Part shown: piece after piece, positions 35,739-46,728 of the stretch
Layout: each line of letters begins with the position of its first letter
Numbering within the stretch: position 1 is the stretch's first letter
NCBI RefSeq assembly: GCF_913062725.1
Contig: NZ_CAJXWY010000006.1
Location: 1-64,000, forward strand
DNA length: 64,000 nucleotides
Origin: an uncultured Thiohalocapsa sp.
GTDB taxonomy: Bacteria > Pseudomonadota > Gammaproteobacteria > Chromatiales > Chromatiaceae
Reading direction: 5' to 3'
Made by a program: the position numbers and the translations under genes
The notes under the pieces: generated by a model
Database searches by the model: none
Told to the model about the DNA's origin: nothing
The model's input: only the letters and a program-made list of their open reading frames with translations

Positions 35739-37109
35739 ATGCCGGCTGCCGATCGGTTAGTCACCGCAGCGCTCACCGCGGCGTTGGCGCCCGTCGCAGG
35801 CCGACGGTTGTGGATCGCCTACAGCGGCGGGCTCGACTCGCATGTTTTGTTGCATGCCGCCGCCGGACTCCGTCGGGTGCTCGGGCTTGAGCTGTGCGCG
35901 GTGCATGTACACCACGGCCTGCAGCCCGCGGCCGACGCGTGGGTCGGGCACTGCGAGCGGATCTGCGCCGAACTGGATGTGCCCTTGTGCACCCGGCGGC
36001 TGGCGTTAGCGCCGGCGACGGGTGCGAGCCCCGAGGCCGTCGCCCGGGACGCCCGCTACGGGGCGTTCCGCACCCTGCTGCGCGCGGGCGACGTTCTGGC
36101 CACCGCCCAGCACCGTGACGACCAGGCCGAGACCCTGTTGTTGGCGCTGCTGCGCGGTGCCGGTGTGCATGGTCTCGCGGCCATGCCAGCCCGGGCACCC
36201 CTCGGGGCAGGACTGCTGCTGCGTCCGCTCTTGGACCTGCCGCAGACGGCGCTGTGTGCCTATGCCGACGTGCATGGGCTGCGCTGGGTAGAGGACCCGA
36301 GCAATGCCGACATCGCGCTGGACCGCAACCGGCTGCGCCAGTCGATCATCCCGCAACTGCGCCGGCGCTGGCCGGCGCTCGACAAGACGCTGTCGCGCTC
36401 CGCTGGCCACTGCGCCGAGGCGGCGGCGCTGCTGGACGAGCGCGCCGACGAGCTGCTGGCGGTGCTCGATACTGCGCCCGCGGGCCGCACGCAGGTGCCG
36501 GTGGCCCTGTCGGTGAGCGGCCTGCGTCGCCTGGCGGGCCCGACGCAGCGTCTGGTGCTGCGGCGGTGGCTTCGGCGGCGGGGCTTCCCACTGCCGAATA
36601 CACAGCGCTTACATCGCATCATCACGGAGCTGTTGCCCGCCGCCGCCGACCGTCAGCCGCTGGTGGCCTGGCCCGGCTGTGACCTGCGCCGCCACCGTGA
36701 TGCGCTGTATGCGCTGCCGCCCTTGCCACCGCCGCCCGTCACGCCGCTGCGGCCTGCATCCGGGACCTCTGTGCTGGCGCTGCCGGCGCCGCTGGGCACG
36801 CTGAGCTGGGCCTTGACGCCGGCGGCGGCGGAGGCTGTGGTCAGCGTGCAGTTCGCAGCCGTGGGATTGCGCTGCGCCCGCCCGCGGCAGCCGTCGGCGA
36901 CCCTCAAGGCCCTCTTCCAAGCGGCCGGCATTCCGGCTTGGCTCCGGCCCTATGTGCCGCTGTTGGTGCTGGATGGCAGTCTCGCCGGGGTCGCCGGGGT
37001 CCGGCTCTGCGGCGGCGCGGTGGCGTGGCTGCGCTGGCGGGGCCACCCCTGGACAGCGCAGGGTTGGCTCAGGCCGTTGCTGCGGCGAGCGCCCATCGAC
37101 AGCGGCTGA
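35739..37109 (+). CDS. tilS: tRNA(Ile)-lysidine synthase
   Basis: The 456-residue protein has the PP-loop ATP-binding motif YSGGLDSHVLLHA near residue 28, HVHHGLQPAADAWVGHC, ATAQHRDDQAETLLLALLRGAG and the family segment VEDPSNADIALDRNRLRQSIIP near 190, then the C-terminal substrate-binding domains. It converts the wobble cytidine of tRNA-Ile(CAU) to lysidine. I chose the ATG at 35739 over a TTG at 35703. It follows accA after 214 non-coding bases. Confidence 0.95.
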   Translation: MPAADRLVTAALTAALAPVAGRRLWIAYSGGLDSHVLLHAAAGLRRVLGLELCAVHVHHGLQPAADAWVGHCERICAELDVPLCTRRLALAPATGASPEAVARDARYGAFRTLLRAGDVLATAQHRDDQAETLLLALLRGAGVHGLAAMPARAPLGAGLLLRPLLDLPQTALCAYADVHGLRWVEDPSNADIALDRNRLRQSIIPQLRRRWPALDKTLSRSAGHCAEAAALLDERADELLAVLDTAPAGRTQVPVALSVSGLRRLAGPTQRLVLRRWLRRRGFPLPNTQRLHRIITELLPAAADRQPLVAWPGCDLRRHRDALYALPPLPPPPVTPLRPASGTSVLALPAPLGTLSWALTPAAAEAVVSVQFAAVGLRCARPRQPSATLKALFQAAGIPAWLRPYVPLLVLDGSLAGVAGVRLCGGAVAWLRWRGHPWTAQGWLRPLLRRAPIDSG

Positions 37110-37163
37110 TCCCTATGGCAGGGTATGCCACCCGATAAGCTGTGAGTCGGTTTGGAGTCGTCG

Positions 37164-38438
37164 ATGGCCCGGCAACCTTTCGCATCCATGTCCCCCTGGT
37201 ATGGCGGTTATGCCTTTCAGGGCGTGGTGGTGCTCGGCACCGCCCCCATCCTGCTGCCGCTCATCGTCGGCGGCGCCGCCGGTCCGGCGGAGGCGGGACT
37301 GGTGGTTGCGGCGCTCTACATCGGTCAGTTGACGGCGCCCGTATTTGGTGCCCTCGCAGACGGTAGCGGACGACATCGACTGATCTACGCTGCGGGCTAC
37401 GTGCTGCTGGCCATTGGTCTTGGCCTCTTCCCGCTGGCGGAGACGGACCTGGAATGGTTCGTGCTCGCGTTGATGCAGGGGCTCGGGGTCGCCGCCACCA
37501 ATACGGTGGCGTCCATGTTCATCGTGGAATTCCGCCCCAAGGCCGAATGGGACCAACGCATCGGCTGGATGCAGACCTGCTACGGCATCGGTCAGGCGGC
37601 GGGGCTGGGGCTGGCCGCCTTGCTGCAGCAGGCGCCGACCTGGGGCATGCTGGCGTCGGCGGCGCTGATGCTGCCGGGGCTGCTCATCGGCCTGCTGGGG
37701 ACGCCCCGGGGCCGGCGCGCCAAGCCTGAGACGCCGGCGGCGCAGGCCGGGGCGGGCGATAACGCCGCCTCCCGCCGGCACGCGCCGCCGCGGCAGATCC
37801 TGCCGCATGGGCACGTCGGCCCTGCCCCCTCTGCCCTGCTGGGGCGCTTTCTCGCGCATCTGCGCAGCCCCTACGCCCTGTTCATGCTCTGCTGGCTGCT
37901 GGTGATGCTCGGCACCTGGCTGATTTACAACCTTTACCCGTTGCTCATGAAGGATGTGTACGGTGTCGACGCCGGGGTCTCATCCATCTATTACGCCGTC
38001 GGCGCCGGTATCGGTATCTTCGCCTACGCGCCTTCGGGTGTACTCGGACAGCGCATCGGCGACGGCGCCGTGGTGCTCATCGGCAGTCTCATGAGCTTGG
38101 CCTCCGTCGGCGCCATGGCGGCGCTGGCGCTCTGGCAGCCGGCGGGGCTCGGGGTGCTCGGGCCGCTCGCCTTCGTGCTGCTGCCGGTGGCCTGGTCGCC
38201 GCTCATCGTCGCCGGCACGGGCTGGGCAGCGCAGTTATCCACCATGAATGAGGGCGAGGCCGTGGGCATCCTCAACTCCACCACGGCGCTCGCCAGCGTC
38301 GCCGCCGCCTTCGGCGCTGGCGTGCTGGCGAGCCGCTTCGGCTTCGATACGGTGCTCTACGTCGCCACGGCGGCGATGGTGCTGGGCTCGCTGCTGGTGC
38401 TGCCGCTGCTGCGGGCCGGCCGCAAGGGCACGGCCTAG
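37164..38438 (+). CDS. MFS transporter
   Basis: The 424-residue protein has about twelve hydrophobic segments arranged as two halves with a cytoplasmic linker near residues 185-225 rich in Pro, Ala and Arg. Short MFS signatures include FGALADGSGRHRLIYAAG between helices 2 and 3, with the Asp and Arg of motif A. The substrate is not indicated. GGAG precedes the ATG at 37164. The gene ends 53 bases before the convergent RubisCO-like gene. Confidence 0.85.
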   Translation: MARQPFASMSPWYGGYAFQGVVVLGTAPILLPLIVGGAAGPAEAGLVVAALYIGQLTAPVFGALADGSGRHRLIYAAGYVLLAIGLGLFPLAETDLEWFVLALMQGLGVAATNTVASMFIVEFRPKAEWDQRIGWMQTCYGIGQAAGLGLAALLQQAPTWGMLASAALMLPGLLIGLLGTPRGRRAKPETPAAQAGAGDNAASRRHAPPRQILPHGHVGPAPSALLGRFLAHLRSPYALFMLCWLLVMLGTWLIYNLYPLLMKDVYGVDAGVSSIYYAVGAGIGIFAYAPSGVLGQRIGDGAVVLIGSLMSLASVGAMAALALWQPAGLGVLGPLAFVLLPVAWSPLIVAGTGWAAQLSTMNEGEAVGILNSTTALASVAAAFGAGVLASRFGFDTVLYVATAAMVLGSLLVLPLLRAGRKGTA

Positions 38439-38491
38439 CGGGCTGTCGGCTCAGGCCGGCGGGCGGCAAGGCCTGCGCATCGTTGCATGCA

Positions 38492-39646
38492 TCAGCCGGC
38501 GGCGAGTGCCACGAACCGCCGGCAGCGCTGCACCAGGTCTTCGCCCGGCTCCAGCGCATGCAGGTCGCCGCCGATGAGCAGCATGCAATCGCGACCGTAA
38601 AAATCGCGCAGCTCGCGTACCCGGGCGAGTGTCATGCCACCGGCGGGCACGGGAAAGATAGGCGCAAGCCCCGCCATGGCATCGGCACAGCCGGCGGCGA
38701 TGTCGCGGCAGTCCGTAGTCGAGAACGCAAAGCGCCCACCCAGATGCGGGAAGATGGCCGCATCGGCGCCGGCGAGGCGGTTCAGGCGGCCATAGAGCAT
38801 CCCGGGGGCGAGGCCCGTGTCCGGGCTCAGGGCGAGGCCGCCGACGAAGGCCGGATGGCTCAGGATGGGCAGCCCCAGGTTGGCATCGGCGCTGAGCGCC
38901 CGCAGGGTATCGAAGCCCGTGAGTCCGGGGCAGATCAGCAGCCCGCCGGCGCCGGCCTCGCGGGCGGTGTGGGCGCGCGCTCGAACCACTGGCGCCGGTG
39001 CCGTGACATTCGGCAGATAGAGGCAGCGACGGCCGGTCTCGCGGTTGGCGCGGGCCACGGCTTGCGCACAGCGGGGCACGCGGTCATGAAAGGGTGAGAA
39101 GGGCTGATCGGCGAGGCCATGGTCGTCCTTGATGAGGTCGATGCCGCCCAGCGCCAGCCGGTAGGCGAGCTGCGCCAGGGCGCGGGATGACAGCCCCATG
39201 GGCTTCAGCGCGGTGCAGAGCAGGGGGCGCTCCGGCACCTGTAGCAGTCGGCGCAGTCCGGCGATGCCGAAGCGGGGGCCGGTCAGGCGCACCACCAGCG
39301 GGTCAGGCAGGTCGATGTCCATCAGCCGCACGCCGGGCTGCAGCGCGACATTGCCGAAGAGCACGTTGAGGAACTGCGTCAGCTCGCCGCCGGCGGCCTC
39401 GATGGGATAGTGGATGGCCACATCCCAGGCGCCGTCGCCGGCGGCCACCGGCCTGTCCGGGGTGCCGACGATTTGCTGGCGGATCGCCGCGTTGGGGATG
39501 AGCGCGTCCGGGAATTCCACGGTCTGCTCCAGGCAGATCTCATGGGCACGGGCGCGGGCCGCCGGCGTGTTATCGGCCCGGATGCGGTAGTGGGCCGTGA
39601 AGCGCTCGCCACTCAGGGCGAGGGGCAGCGGGTCGTCGCTGGACAT
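38492..39646 (-). CDS. RubisCO-like protein (form IV)
   Basis: The 384-residue protein has the RubisCO large-subunit fold: an N-terminal domain (ERFTAHYRI, FPDALIP) and a barrel with TALKPMG (Lys148) and GGIDLIKDDH (Lys173). The carbamylated Lys and first Asp of the KDDE metal site are kept, but the Glu is His, so carboxylation of ribulose bisphosphate is unlikely. This marks it as a form IV protein, a group that includes enolases and isomerases of methylthio-sugar salvage and proteins tied to sulfur metabolism. The start is four bases after the stop of the upstream ABC ATPase, so the two are cotranscribed. Its true reaction is unknown. Confidence 0.88.
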   Translation of the reverse strand: MSSDDPLPLALSGERFTAHYRIRADNTPAARARAHEICLEQTVEFPDALIPNAAIRQQIVGTPDRPVAAGDGAWDVAIHYPIEAAGGELTQFLNVLFGNVALQPGVRLMDIDLPDPLVVRLTGPRFGIAGLRRLLQVPERPLLCTALKPMGLSSRALAQLAYRLALGGIDLIKDDHGLADQPFSPFHDRVPRCAQAVARANRETGRRCLYLPNVTAPAPVVRARAHTAREAGAGGLLICPGLTGFDTLRALSADANLGLPILSHPAFVGGLALSPDTGLAPGMLYGRLNRLAGADAAIFPHLGGRFAFSTTDCRDIAAGCADAMAGLAPIFPVPAGGMTLARVRELRDFYGRDCMLLIGGDLHALEPGEDLVQRCRRFVALAAG

Positions 39647-39650
39647 ATCC

Positions 39651-40778
39651 TCATTCCGGCACAGGAAAGACCACCAGATGATCCGCCTGCAAGCGGATGC
39701 CGATCTCCTCGCCGACGGCATGGCGGTGGTGACTGGGCACCAGGCAGAGCACTTCGGTGCCGCTGGCGAGCCTCACAGTGTACATGAACTCGGCGCCGCG
39801 GAAGGCGCGCTCGACGATCACCGCCTTTCTGGGGCTCGATTCGTCATAGACCATGTCGTCCGGGCGAATGAGCACCTCCGCGGAGGTGCCGGGGGCGAGG
39901 CCGTGCGGGCGCTCGCCGGCGACGCGCCCGAGCTCGGTTTTTACCCGCAGCTCGTCGTGCACGGTGGCGGGCAGCAGCACGCCCTGGCCGATGAAGTCCG
40001 CGACGAAGCGGTCGGCGGGCTCATGGTAGAGGCTGAAGCCGGTGCCCCACTGGTGCACCCGGCCGCCGCCGATGACGCCGATGAGATCGGCCATGGCAAA
40101 GGCTTCCAGCTGGTCATGGGTGACGAGTATGGCCGTCACGCCCTCGCGCTTGAGGACATCGCGGACCTCGCGCGCGATCTGCTCGCGCAGCTCCGCATCC
40201 ATGCTGGAGAAGGGCTCGTCCAGCAAGAGGATTTGCGGGCGTGGTGCCATGGCTCGCGCCAGGGCCACGCGCTGCTGCATGCCACCGGAGAGCTCGTGGG
40301 GATACTTGCGGGCGGCGCCCGTCAGGCCCACCAGCTCCAGCAACTCTCCCACCCGCCGGCGGCGCGCTGCGGGGGGTTGCCCGCGCAGGCCGAAGGCGAT
40401 GTTGCGGCTGACGCTCAGGTGCGGGAAGAGGGCAAAGTCCTGGAATACCATGCCGATACGCCGCCGCTCCGGGGCGAGCGTGTAGCCGGGCCGGGACACC
40501 TGCTCGCCATGCAGGCGGATCTCGCCGCGGCTGACGGGCTCGAAACCCGCGATGGCGCGCAGCAGTGTGGTCTTGCCGCAGCCGGAGGGGCCGAGCAGGC
40601 AGCCGATATTGCCGGCCTCCAGCACGAAGGCGATGTCCTGGACCACGGTGGTGTCGCCGTAGGCGACGCTGACGTCGACCACCGACAGTTGGCTCGCGCT
40701 GGCGTTGGTCTCTGCAGGGGCGCCGGTGGCGGCGTCCTGAGCGGACGGCGTTGGGAGTCGGGAGCGGCAATCGGGCAT
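39651..40778 (-). CDS. ABC transporter ATP-binding protein (FbpC/PotA-like)
   Basis: The 375-residue ATPase has Walker A GPSGCGKTT near residue 72, Q-loop VFQDFALFPHLSV, signature LSGGMQQRVALARA, Walker B ILLLDEPFSSMD and the H-loop THD. It ends in a C-terminal TOBE-type regulatory domain (AEVLIRPDDM), as in importers of ferric iron, polyamines or sulfate. No permease or binding-protein gene is near, so its transport partners must be elsewhere. It is the first gene of a two-gene unit with the RubisCO-like protein, which may mean it supplies that enzyme's substrate. Confidence 0.9.
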   Translation of the reverse strand: MPDCRSRLPTPSAQDAATGAPAETNASASQLSVVDVSVAYGDTTVVQDIAFVLEAGNIGCLLGPSGCGKTTLLRAIAGFEPVSRGEIRLHGEQVSRPGYTLAPERRRIGMVFQDFALFPHLSVSRNIAFGLRGQPPAARRRRVGELLELVGLTGAARKYPHELSGGMQQRVALARAMAPRPQILLLDEPFSSMDAELREQIAREVRDVLKREGVTAILVTHDQLEAFAMADLIGVIGGGRVHQWGTGFSLYHEPADRFVADFIGQGVLLPATVHDELRVKTELGRVAGERPHGLAPGTSAEVLIRPDDMVYDESSPRKAVIVERAFRGAEFMYTVRLASGTEVLCLVPSHHRHAVGEEIGIRLQADHLVVFPVPE

Positions 40779-41480
40779 GTGGCTCAGGGTCTGCGGCGAG
40801 CGGTGAATCAGAAGCGGGCCGGGCGCGCCGGGACGCTGGCGGCCTGTCCGCGGGGTGGCTTGTCGTCACGGCGGCCGTTCGTGCGAATCGGGCATTTGCG
40901 CGCTTCGGCGGCGCACCTGCCACGTACAAGTCGCTGCGAGCCTGCGGTCGACAGCATCGTGTCGTGCCCGGCCCCCGTCACCGCGTTGCCGCCATTGGTG
41001 TTCGCCGACACGCGATCGCCCGCCGGCGTCTGGTTGCGATCGAGCACGCAGGGCACAGGTCGCCGGCCGTTGGACGCTACATGCTAGGATTATCGACGAT
41101 TCGGCCCATGGCGCACAGGCCTGCGGTTGCTTTGATGCGTTGGCTTTGGGCATCGATGCTTCGGAATGCCAGCGGTACTGACACCCGCCAACCAGGATTG
41201 CGTCGGCGTTCGGCGCCCGCGCAGCCACGGCGCATCCGCACTGGTTGCTTCGTGATGCACTCGAGTGCCCGCCCCAGCGCCGGTTGCTGCAGCCGCCGAG
41301 TCGCCGCCGAGCCGTCCACGCGGGCGGCGGGGCAGCGCTCGACGCCGGGCCGCACAGGGGGCTTGAAAGCCGTGCGCCCCGCATTGACTTCCGCTGCGCA
41401 GGCAGCGTCCGCGGCCACCGCCCCGCGGCGGCTGAATTCCCTGCGACGAGCGCCTTGAATAAGCGCGAATGCACAATACA
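40779..41480. other. Long gap upstream of sufB with no supported gene
   Basis: About 700 bases contain only frames that lack ribosome sites and look like mirror images of non-coding GC-rich DNA. An Rrf2-type regulator gene often precedes sufB in related operons, but I see none here. Confidence 0.45.
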
Positions 41481-41505
41481 ATAACCGAGTAATCTACTCA
41501 GAAAT
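41481..41505 (+). promoter_or_regulatory. IscR-like operator upstream of sufB
   Basis: The halves ATAACCGAGT and ACTCAGAAAT surround AATCT. This follows the layout of IscR type 1 sites (ATAxCYGACT, 5 bases, AGTCRGxTAT), with GAGT/ACTC in place of GACT/AGTC. It lies 12 bases before the sufB ATG and could repress suf when Fe-S clusters are plentiful. Confidence 0.6.
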
Positions 41506-41516
41506 CGGAGCGAGCC

Positions 41517-43025
41517 ATGAGTGCAACACCCGACGACGTCCTCCCCGGCGACACCAAGACGGCGGCGCAGACCTCCACGAAGGCGGCGCAGGCCGAGGCG
41601 GAGTACGGCCATCTGGTCAAGTCCGAGTACGAGCACGGCTTCGTCACCGCAATCGAGTCCGACACCCTGCCGCCCGGCCTGGACGAGTCTGTCATCGCCA
41701 TCATTTCCCAGCGTAAGGGTGAGCCCCAGTGGATGCTCGACTGGCGCCTGGCGGCCTACCGCAAATGGCTCGACATGCCGACGCCCGAGTGGGCGGCGGT
41801 GCACTATCCGCCCATCGACTATCAGACCATCTCCTATTTTTCGGCGCCGAAGAAAAAGGAGCTGAAGAGCCTGGACGAGGTGGACCCGGTGCTGCTCGAG
41901 ACCTACGAGAAGCTCGGCATCCCCATCGAAGAGCAAAAGGCGCTGGCCGGCGTGGCCGTTGACGCCGTCTTCGACAGTGTCTCGGTGGCCACCACCTTCC
42001 GCGACAAGCTCGCCGAGGCCGGTGTGATCTTCTGCTCCATCTCCGAGGCGGTACAGGAATACCCGGAGCTGGTGCGGAAATACCTGGGCAGCGTCGTACC
42101 GCCGACGGACAACTTCTACACCGGGCTCAACTCCGCGGTGTTCACCGACGGCACCTTCGTCTATGTGCCCAAGCATACCCGCTGCCCCATGGAGCTCAGC
42201 ACCTATTTTCGCATCAACGAGGCCAAGACGGGACAGTTCGAGCGCACGCTCATCGTCGCCGACGAGGGCAGCTACGTCAGCTACCTGGAAGGCTGTACCG
42301 CCCCGCAGCGTGACGAGAACCAGCTGCACGCCGCGGTGGTGGAGCTGATCGCACTCGACAATGCTGAGATCAAGTACTCCACGGTGCAGAACTGGTACCC
42401 GGGCGACGAAGAGGGCCGTGGTGGCATCTACAACTTCGTCACCAAGCGCGGCGACTGCCGCGGCGACAACTCCAAGATCAGCTGGACCCAGGTGGAGACC
42501 GGCTCCGCCATCACCTGGAAGTACCCGAGCTGCATCCTGCGCGGCGACAACTCCGTGGGCGAGTTCTACTCGGTGGCCGTCACCAAGGGCAGACAGCAGG
42601 CGGACACCGGCACCAAGATGATCCATCTGGGCAAGAACACCCGCTCCACCATCGTCAGCAAGGGGATCTCCGCCCAGCACGGCATCCAGTCCTACCGGGG
42701 CCTGGTGCGCATCGCCGGCAAGGCCGAGGGGGCGCGCAACCACACCCAGTGCGATTCATTGCTCATCGGTGACAAGTGCGCCGCCAACACCTTCCCGTAC
42801 ATCGAGGTGAAGAATCCGACGGCGAAGATGGAGCATGAGGCCACCACATCGAAGATCAGCGACGATCAGCTCTTCTACTGCCGCTCCCGCGGCCTCACCG
42901 AAGAGGACGCCGTTTCCATGATCGTCAACGGCTTCTGTAAGGAGGTCTTCAACGAGTTGCCGATGGAATTCGCCGTGGAGGCGCAGAAGCTGCTCAGCAT
43001 CAGTCTCGAGGGCGCCGTCGGCTGA
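41517..43025 (+). CDS. sufB: Fe-S cluster scaffold subunit SufB
   Basis: The 502-residue protein matches SufB along its length, including YFSAPKKKE, the beta-helix core ([23 protein letters not shown]) and the C-terminal [22 protein letters not shown] with its conserved Cys, followed by [13 protein letters not shown]. It forms the SufBCD scaffold that assembles Fe-S clusters. CGGAG precedes the ATG. It begins a sufBCD operon; no cysteine desulfurase (sufS) or sufE is present in the window. Confidence 0.97.
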   Translation: MSATPDDVLPGDTKTAAQTSTKAAQAEAEYGHLVKSEYEHGFVTAIESDTLPPGLDESVIAIISQRKGEPQWMLDWRLAAYRKWLDMPTPEWAAVHYPPIDYQTISYFSAPKKKELKSLDEVDPVLLETYEKLGIPIEEQKALAGVAVDAVFDSVSVATTFRDKLAEAGVIFCSISEAVQEYPELVRKYLGSVVPPTDNFYTGLNSAVFTDGTFVYVPKHTRCPMELSTYFRINEAKTGQFERTLIVADEGSYVSYLEGCTAPQRDENQLHAAVVELIALDNAEIKYSTVQNWYPGDEEGRGGIYNFVTKRGDCRGDNSKISWTQVETGSAITWKYPSCILRGDNSVGEFYSVAVTKGRQQADTGTKMIHLGKNTRSTIVSKGISAQHGIQSYRGLVRIAGKAEGARNHTQCDSLLIGDKCAANTFPYIEVKNPTAKMEHEATTSKISDDQLFYCRSRGLTEEDAVSMIVNGFCKEVFNELPMEFAVEAQKLLSISLEGAVG

Positions 43026-43248
43026 CGCGCAGCAGCCGGGCATCGCCCCGGTGCGCGGTGCCCACCGGCGCCGGTGCCACCCGCTCGCCGCAAACGCAGG
43101 GCGGCGAGCGACACCGATATGGTCGCGGGGCTTCTTGCTCCGCACTCCAGCCGTTGCGCCATCCGTGGAGGCGTCACGGTGTTAACGTAAAAGCAAGCCG
43201 CATCCGATGACAGGCGCACGGATGCCGTCAGCCGATTGGGAGTCGAAC

Positions 43249-43997
<749 letters not shown>

Positions 43998-44001
<4 letters not shown>

Positions 44002-45350
44002 GCGCGCAGGCACTGAAGTCCGATATCACCGCCACGGCGCCGGTACCGGAGGCCAGCCCCTTCGACCGCTGGCTGCCGGCGACGCCGGCCACCGCCGAGC
44101 CCGACTGGCTCGCACGCATCCGCGCCGCCGCCCTCGCGCGGGTACGCAGTGAGGGTGCCCCCACGGGCAAGTCCGAGGGCTGGCGCTACACCGGCCTGCG
44201 CACCCTGCTGGAGCAAGGCTTCACGGCCGTGGACGAGCCGCTCAGCGCCTTGCTGCCCGAGGACATCGACGAGGTGCTGGTATCCGGGCTGGACGCGCAT
44301 CGTGTGGTCATTGTCAACGGTCGGTTTACGCCTCAGCTCTCCGACCTGTCCAACCTGCCTGCGGGAGTGCGCATCAGCCCGCTATGCACCGAGCTCGCCG
44401 GGGCGCAGACGGCCCTGGCCGATCACCTGAACGCCGTGGCCGGGGAGGGTGCGCATGTCTTTGCGGCCCTGAACAGCGCGGGCTTCGAGGACGGCATGAT
44501 GCTGCACGCCGAGCGCGGCACCCTGGTGGAGCAGCCCATCGAGCTGCTGCACCTCTCCGTCGGCATGGACGAGCCGCGGATCGCTCAGCCGCGGCATCTG
44601 ATCAGCCTCGGTGACGGCGCCCAGGTCGCGCTCATCGAGCGCTTCGCGAGCCTTGGGGACGCGCTCTACGGCAATAACGCCCTCATGGAGATCCGGCTCG
44701 GGCGTGATGCGGCGCTCAAGCACAGGCGTATCCAGCTGGAGAGTCCGAGCGCCTTCCACATCTCGGGCGTTTATCTCAGCCAGGCCGCCAACAGCCGCTA
44801 TGATGGCATCAATGTGGGGATCGGCGCGCGTTGGGCGCGCACCGATCTGGTGACCCGCTTCAGCGGCGAGTACGCCGAATGCAATCTCCAGGGCTTGTAT
44901 CTGGCCGGCGACAAACAGTTGTTGGACTATCACCTGGATGTGCACCACGGGCTGCCGCACTGCGCGAGTCGAGAAAACTTCAAGGGCATCGTCCACGGCA
45001 GAGGCAAGGCCGTGTTCGACGGTTTGGTATACGTGGCCAAGGACGCCCAGCACACGGACGCCGAAATGTCCAACCGCAATCTCCTGCTGTCGGAGCATGC
45101 GGAAGTGGACACCAAGCCGCAGCTCGAGATCTATGCCGACGATGTCAAGTGCAGCCATGGTACGACCGTGGGTCAGATCGAGCCGGAGATGCTCTTCTAT
45201 TTGCGCTCCCGCGGTATCCCCCAGGCGCTGGCACGGCGGATGCTCTGCATCGGATTTGCCGGCGAGATCATCGACGCCCTGGGCAATGACGCCCTGGCGG
45301 CGTACGTCGCAGAGGCCGTCGGCCACCGATTGGAGGCCGTGCCGCTGTAG
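43998..45350 (+). CDS. sufD: Fe-S assembly protein SufD
   Basis: The 450-residue protein is the SufD partner of SufB, with the N-terminal helical region (SEGWRYTGLRTLLEQ), the beta-helix core and the C-terminal signature AEVDTKPQLEIYADDVKCSHGTTVGQ, whose His is needed for cluster assembly, followed by FYLRSRGIPQALAR. It overlaps sufC by four bases, so translation is coupled. Confidence 0.96.
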
Positions 45351-45445
45351 GGGGCAACCTGACTCTCCTTCGGGAGGCGAACCGAAACCCATTCCGGGCT
45401 CGCATGCTGGGACTCGCGCCCGGAAGCCGTAACGGTGGTGAAGTG

Positions 45446-45880
45446 ATGAATAGACTTGCGCGTTTCGCCGGCTTCGGGGCCGGTCGTCAAGAAGGCGTCG
45501 ATCGTGATGAGACCGAGGTCGGCACCGCCGCCACGGTGCCGGCGCAGGGTGATGCCGCCACCGCCGCACCCGGCGGCGAGGCCCTGCGGGAGCCCATCAT
45601 CGCGGCGTTGCGGGAGGTCCATGACCCGGAAATCCCGGTCAACATCTATGATCTCGGTCTCATCTACAAGATCGACATCGGCGAGGACAACCACATCGCC
45701 ATTGATATGACCCTGACGGCGCCGGCCTGTCCTGTCGCCGGCATGATGCCGGTGATGGTCAAGGACGCCGTGAAGACCGTCGACGGCGTGGGTGAGGTCG
45801 ACGTCGAGCTGGTGTGGGATCCACCCTGGAGCCCGGATACCATGTCCGACGCCGCCAAGCTGCAGCTCGGTATGCTGTAG
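45446..45880 (+). CDS. SUF-associated DUF59 (MIP18-like) protein
   Basis: The 144-residue protein has a variable N-terminus of about 45 residues and a MIP18/DUF59 domain: LREVHDPEIPVNIYDLGLIY near residue 55, LTAPACPVAGMMP with its conserved Cys and VELVWDPPWSPD at the end. This matches the SUF-associated assembly proteins that help Fe-S cluster maturation. GGTGG lies before the ATG at 45446; a longer start at 45404 is possible. It closes the sufBCD operon. Confidence 0.9.
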   Translation: MNRLARFAGFGAGRQEGVDRDETEVGTAATVPAQGDAATAAPGGEALREPIIAALREVHDPEIPVNIYDLGLIYKIDIGEDNHIAIDMTLTAPACPVAGMMPVMVKDAVKTVDGVGEVDVELVWDPPWSPDTMSDAAKLQLGML

Positions 45881-45993
45881 CAGGCAGGCGTGTGGTCGGG
45901 ACCGAATCAGCAGCCCACAGGCAGGGCCGCGGCTTCGCCGCGCCCACGGGCGGCGCCAACACGGCTGCTCCGGCGTCCGAGTTCGCCAGCGGC

Positions 45994-46566
45994 TCACTCG
46001 TAGAAGCCGACCTCGGCGATACAGAGCTCGGCGTGCATCACGCGGCCGATGGCGACGACGCCAAGGCGCTTCAGGCGCGTCGTATCCAGGGCCGGCACGA
46101 GGCGGTGGGGGCTGAAGGCGGCGAAGGGGAGGTGGATCTCTCGCCAGGTCGTGTCCGCAATAAAGTCTGCACGATATGACTGCCATGGCATGCTGGTGGC
46201 CGTCGTTTTGAGATGCACGTTGTAGGTCTCGCCATTGCCGCGCACCAGCAGCCGGACGCCGGCGAATTGGCTGGCGTCCAGCGGGCCAGACCGGGACAGG
46301 TCGAGGTTCACCTGCACGAAGCCGCCGTTGTTGGCCAGGCTGACGTCGCCTTGCAGACACAGCGCCTGGCGGCCGTCCAGCGTGCGGCGCCGCAGCGCCG
46401 CGCTCGACACGCCGCCCATCACCTGATCGGTCACGAGTCGCCAGGGCGTGCCGAGACGCGACAGCCCGTCGGCGGCGGCAAAATCATCGATGAGGCCGCC
46501 GGCATCGGCGCCGGCGATGGTGGTGAACAGGGTGGTCATGGCCAGGAGTCGGGCAGCCCGTCGCAT
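45994..46566 (-). CDS. CIA30-family protein
   Basis: The 190-residue protein has a likely signal peptide (hydrophobic [17 protein letters not shown]) and the CIA30 jelly-roll fold: [15 protein letters not shown] near residue 45, [20 protein letters not shown] and [22 protein letters not shown]30 is named for a complex I assembly factor, but bacterial members with signal peptides probably bind carbohydrate or other ligands outside the cytoplasm. The start could also be the ATG at 46581. No clear ribosome site is seen. Function unknown. Confidence 0.78.
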   Translation of the reverse strand: MRRAARLLAMTTLFTTIAGADAGGLIDDFAAADGLSRLGTPWRLVTDQVMGGVSSAALRRRTLDGRQALCLQGDVSLANNGGFVQVNLDLSRSGPLDASQFAGVRLLVRGNGETYNVHLKTTATSMPWQSYRADFIADTTWREIHLPFAAFSPHRLVPALDTTRLKRLGVVAIGRVMHAELCIAEVGFYE

Positions 46567-46728
46567 GGCGACAGTCTGCATCAGCGGTGCGACCCTGTCA
46601 TCCTGGGAACGCCTGCGACGCAGTCGACTTCGCCTTCGCCGGCGACGCAACGCTGTTCGCAGGTGATACGCTCACCTGCCACGCCCGTTGTCGTGCGCCA
46701 ACCAGACACCTGCCATGAGGAGTACATC

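Noticed and set aside
41077-41481. 134-codon frame on the minus strand before sufB, considered as an Rrf2 regulator
   Set aside because: The translation has no winged-helix motif or Cys cluster of Rrf2 proteins and starts with TTG without a ribosome site.
40866-42743. Long open frame of 625 codons on the minus strand opposite sufB
   Set aside because: It is the mirror frame of a well-conserved gene in GC-rich DNA and has no recognisable domain. The same applies to long minus-strand frames opposite soeA (18205-19698), accA (34136-35710) and homoserine dehydrogenase (49234-50766).
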